This document shows positions 5,695-8,626 of a DNA stretch of 8,626 nt, in pieces. Every line of letters begins with the position of its first letter. Within the stretch, counting starts at the first letter, position 1. The notes beneath the pieces are model-generated. The model ran no database searches and had not been told where the DNA came from. It saw only the letters and a list, made by a program, of their open reading frames with translations. The stretch is from Phycisphaerae bacterium (GTDB taxonomy: Bacteria; Planctomycetota; Phycisphaerae; WQYP01), in NCBI GenBank assembly GCA_013044065.1, contig JABEVA010000057.1, positions 1 to 8,626 on the forward strand, read 5' to 3'. A program made the translations under genes and the position numbers.

Positions 5695-8626
5695 ATGTCA
5701 GATGTTAAACGTATCACCGTGGATGGTAATGAAGCCGCAACCAGCGTGGCTTATCGCACCAGCGAAACGGCCATTCTTTACCCGATCACCCCCGCCAGCA
5801 CCATGGGCGAACTCGCCGATGAATGGGCCGCCGCCCGCCAACCGAATATATGGGGCAATGTTCCGCAGGTCATCGAAATGCAAAGTGAGGCGGGGGCCAT
5901 TGGCTCCGTCCACGGAGCCTTGCAAGCCGGGTCACTCTGTACGACCTTTACCGCCTCCCAGGGATTGCTGCTGATGATTCCGACCATGTACAAAATTGCC
6001 GGAGAATTAACCAGCTTTGTCATCCATGTGGCCGCCAGATCGCTGGCCACCCACGCCCTTTCCATCTTCGGTGATCACTCCGATGTCATGGCCTGCCGCG
6101 GCACCGGTTTTGCCATGCTTGCATCCGCTAGTGTCCAGGAAGCCCACGACCTGGCCGCAATTGCCACGGCCTCCACCCTGGCCGCACGTGTGCCGTTCGT
6201 CCATTTCTTTGACGGCTTTCGCACTTCCCACGAAATCAACTGTATAGACGCCATGAGTGACCAGCAACTGCGTGAGTTAATTCGCCCGGAATGGATCGCC
6301 GCGCATCGCCAACGAGCCCTCACACCCGATGCTCCCGTACTGCGCGGTACCGCCCAAAATCCGGATGTATTTTTCCAAGCACGCGAGGCCTGCAATCCCT
6401 TTTACCAGGCACTTCCCGGCATTATTCAGGAGCAAATGCGGCATTTCGCCAAGATCACCGGCCGCGACTATCGCCCCTATGAATACGTGGGTGATCCGCA
6501 GGCCCAGCATGTGGTTGTGGCCATGGGTTCCGGTGCCCAGACGGTGGCCCAGACCGTCCAATACCTCAATGCCCATGGGGCCAAGCTCGGCTGCGTGATT
6601 GTGCGGCTCTATCGTCCATTTGCCGCCGAGCTTTTCACCGCTGTGCTGCCCCCGCACGTACGGCGTATTGCGGTCCTGGACCGCACCAAGGAACCCGGCT
6701 CCATAGGGGAGCCGTTGTACCAGGATGTTCTCACCGCCCTCATGGAAGATTGGGCTGCTCCCCTGCCGCTGGTCATCGGCGGTCGCTACGGGTTGTCCAG
6801 CAAGGAATTCACTCCGGCCATGGTCAAGGCCATCTTCGATCATCTGGCCATCGCCCAACCCAAACGGCATTTCACCGTGGGTATTGTCGATGATGTGACG
6901 AATCTTTCCTTGCCGATCGACGATGATCTGGATATTCAACCCAGCGATACCATCCAGGCTATATTCTTTGGCTTAGGTTCCGATGGAACCGTAGGTGCCA
7001 ATAAAAATTCGATCAAAATTATCGCCGGTGAGACCGGTCTTAATGCGCAGGGCTATTTTGTTTATGATTCCAGAAAATCCGGGTCGATGACGGTTTCGCA
7101 CCTGCGCTTCGGCCAAAGCCCCATTTGCGCTCCCTATCTAATCCGCCAGGCCGGCTTCGTGGCCTGTCATCAGTTTGAATTTGTGGAAAAGCTGGATGTG
7201 CTCGAAGCCGCCGCCCCCGGCGCGGTGCTGCTGTTCAACGCCCCGTTTGCGCATGACCAGCTTTGGGCCAACCTGCCACGCGAAATACAGGACATCATCA
7301 TCACCAAAAAACTGCGTGTGTATACCATCAATGCCGATGCGGTGGCCCACGATGTCGGCATGGGCCGACGCATCAACACCATCATGCAGACCTGCTTCTT
7401 CGCCATATCCGGCGTAGTTGAAAAAAACGAAGCCATCGCAGCAATCAAACGGGCCATCCGTAAAACCTACGCCAAACGCGGCGAAGAGGTGGTGCGGCGC
7501 AATTTTGAAGCCGTGGATAAAACTCTTGAAAATCTTCACGTTGTTACCATTCCTGCCGCGGCGGATTCCGCCATTCATCAGACCAGCTTCTTCAATGAGC
7601 AAATGCCTGAATTCACCCGCCGTGTGCAGGCCGTGATGCTCGCCGGAAAAGGCGACAGCTTGCCCGTTAGCGCGTTTCCCGTGGATGGAACTTGGCCTAC
7701 CGGCACCACCCGCTGGGAAAAACGCAACATTGCCGCAGAGATTCCGATATGGGAATCCGCGATTTGTATACAGTGCAACAAGTGCGCCTTTGTGTGTCCA
7801 CATGCCGCCATTCGCGCCAAGGTCGCCTCCGAAACCGATCTGATCGGAGCTCCATCCACGTTCCACAGCGTGTCCTACAAAGCTCCGGATTTCAAGGGGA
7901 TGCAATATATTCTGCAAGTAGCCCCGGAAGACTGCACCGGTTGCGGCCTGTGCGTTCAAGTATGTCCGTCCAAAGATAAGAGCAACCCCAAGCACAAGGC
8001 CATCAACATGACCCCGCGTCTCGCCGTGCGCGAAGCCCAGAAGGCCAACTACGATTTCTTTCTCAACATTCCCGAACTGGAGCGCAGCCGCATCACCCGA
8101 CTGGATGCCAAATCCAGTCAGTTTATGCTCCCACTTTTTGAGTATTCCGGTGCCTGTGCCGGCTGCGGCGAAACGCCTTATCTCAAATTGCTCTCCCAAC
8201 TCTTCGGAGACCGCCTGATCATCGCCAATGCCACTGGATGCTCCTCCATTTACGGCGGGAATCTGCCCACCACGCCCTACACCAAAGACGCTGCTGGCCG
8301 GGGCCCGGCATGGAATAATTCTCTCTTCGAAAACAATGCCGAATTCGGGTTGGGAATCGCGCTCGGTGTGGCCAAACACGAACAGGAAGCGTGCCGATTG
8401 CTCAAACAGCTTGCCCCCACCATCGGCGAAACCTTGGCCGACGCCGTCCTGATGAATGACCAAAACACCGAATACGGCATTGCCCGGCAACGCCAGCACG
8501 TCGCAGCCCTGCGCAAATCCCTGCACAATCTCACCACTCCGGAAGCCGCCGGTCTTCGCCAACTTGCCGATTATCTTGTTCGCAAAAGCATCTGGATTGT
8601 CGGCGGTGACGGCTGGGCCTATGACA
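5695..8626 (+). CDS. nifJ: Pyruvate:ferredoxin (flavodoxin) oxidoreductase, 3' end outside window
   Basis: The frame stays open from ATG 5695 to the right edge, giving 977 residues of a protein usually ~1170-1200 long. It converts pyruvate and CoA to acetyl-CoA and CO2, reducing ferredoxin or flavodoxin. Domain I (about 1-255) has YPITPAS (29-35) with T32, plus E65 and R115, matching substrate and thiamine diphosphate contacts known in the Desulfovibrio africanus enzyme. The central gamma domain includes SHLRFGQSPI. The ferredoxin domain carries two [4Fe-4S] motifs: C691, C694, C697, C701 and C747, C750, C753, C757. The thiamine diphosphate domain has three of four proximal-cluster ligands, C821, C824 and C849, and the GDGWAYD motif (971-977) at the window edge; the fourth Cys should lie outside. 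AAGGA at 5684-5688 precedes the start. The 11-nt gap to hoxW implies co-transcription with hox. Confidence 0.96.
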   Translation, partial: MSDVKRITVDGNEAATSVAYRTSETAILYPITPASTMGELADEWAAARQPNIWGNVPQVIEMQSEAGAIGSVHGALQAGSLCTTFTASQGLLLMIPTMYKIAGELTSFVIHVAARSLATHALSIFGDHSDVMACRGTGFAMLASASVQEAHDLAAIATASTLAARVPFVHFFDGFRTSHEINCIDAMSDQQLRELIRPEWIAAHRQRALTPDAPVLRGTAQNPDVFFQAREACNPFYQALPGIIQEQMRHFAKITGRDYRPYEYVGDPQAQHVVVAMGSGAQTVAQTVQYLNAHGAKLGCVIVRLYRPFAAELFTAVLPPHVRRIAVLDRTKEPGSIGEPLYQDVLTALMEDWAAPLPLVIGGRYGLSSKEFTPAMVKAIFDHLAIAQPKRHFTVGIVDDVTNLSLPIDDDLDIQPSDTIQAIFFGLGSDGTVGANKNSIKIIAGETGLNAQGYFVYDSRKSGSMTVSHLRFGQSPICAPYLIRQAGFVACHQFEFVEKLDVLEAAAPGAVLLFNAPFAHDQLWANLPREIQDIIITKKLRVYTINADAVAHDVGMGRRINTIMQTCFFAISGVVEKNEAIAAIKRAIRKTYAKRGEEVVRRNFEAVDKTLENLHVVTIPAAADSAIHQTSFFNEQMPEFTRRVQAVMLAGKGDSLPVSAFPVDGTWPTGTTRWEKRNIAAEIPIWESAICIQCNKCAFVCPHAAIRAKVASETDLIGAPSTFHSVSYKAPDFKGMQYILQVAPEDCTGCGLCVQVCPSKDKSNPKHKAINMTPRLAVREAQKANYDFFLNIPELERSRITRLDAKSSQFMLPLFEYSGACAGCGETPYLKLLSQLFGDRLIIANATGCSSIYGGNLPTTPYTKDAAGRGPAWNNSLFENNAEFGLGIALGVAKHEQEACRLLKQLAPTIGETLADAVLMNDQNTEYGIARQRQHVAALRKSLHNLTTPEAAGLRQLADYLVRKSIWIVGGDGWAYD

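Noticed and set aside
6976..6990. Perfect 6-bp inverted repeat GGTTCC-GAT-GGAACC
   Set aside because: It is inside nifJ, where it encodes the family-typical GLGSDGTVG stretch. No T-run follows, so it is probably a by-product of the coding sequence.
7138..8562. A 474-codon open frame on the minus strand opposite nifJ
   Set aside because: It lies wholly within the well-supported nifJ coding frame, and its translation shows no recognisable domain. The long opening is explained by the codon bias of the gene on the other strand.

Overview
The window is one uninterrupted, co-directional (+) block of hydrogen and pyruvate metabolism genes. It runs from the 3' end of hypE (hydrogenase maturation) through hoxE, hoxF, hoxU, hoxY and hoxH (the five subunits of a bidirectional NAD-linked [NiFe]-hydrogenase, group 3d type) and hoxW (its dedicated maturation endopeptidase). 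It ends in the first ~977 codons of nifJ, a pyruvate:ferredoxin (flavodoxin) oxidoreductase that runs off the right edge.

Layout: hypE ends at 186. After a 30-nt gap, hoxE (217-729), hoxF (726-2372), hoxU (2369-3100) and hoxY (3097-3663) are joined by three successive ATGA stop/start overlaps. A 42-nt gap with a small G+C-rich hairpin and a fresh ribosome binding site precedes hoxH (3706-5130). hoxW (5111-5683) overlaps the end of hoxH by 20 nt, and nifJ begins 11 nt after hoxW at 5695. There is no intergenic space large enough for an obvious promoter or intrinsic terminator, and no mobile element, tRNA, rRNA, CRISPR array or long repeat was seen. The whole window looks like part of one transcription unit that starts upstream and continues downstream.

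How the genes work together: HoxY (small subunit) and HoxH (Ni-Fe large subunit) form the hydrogenase. HoxE, HoxF and HoxU form the diaphorase that passes electrons between the hydrogenase iron-sulfur chain, FMN and NAD(H). HypE helps make the CN ligands of the active-site iron, and HoxW trims the HoxH C-terminus after nickel insertion. NifJ oxidises pyruvate to acetyl-CoA and CO2 and releases low-potential electrons to ferredoxin or flavodoxin. Its position suggests a fermentative pyruvate-to-H2 route, or a redox valve balancing ferredoxin, NADH and H2.

Organism: a bacterium living at least partly without oxygen, with moderately G+C-rich DNA and Shine-Dalgarno-led genes. The presence of HoxE makes the enzyme the pentameric (cyanobacterial or purple-sulfur-bacterial style) HoxEFUYH form rather than the HoxFUYHI2 form of Ralstonia. 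I cannot assign a phylum from the sequence alone. All components belong to known families; the tight hyp-hox-nifJ linkage is the most interesting aspect, and I see no evidence for an undescribed system.
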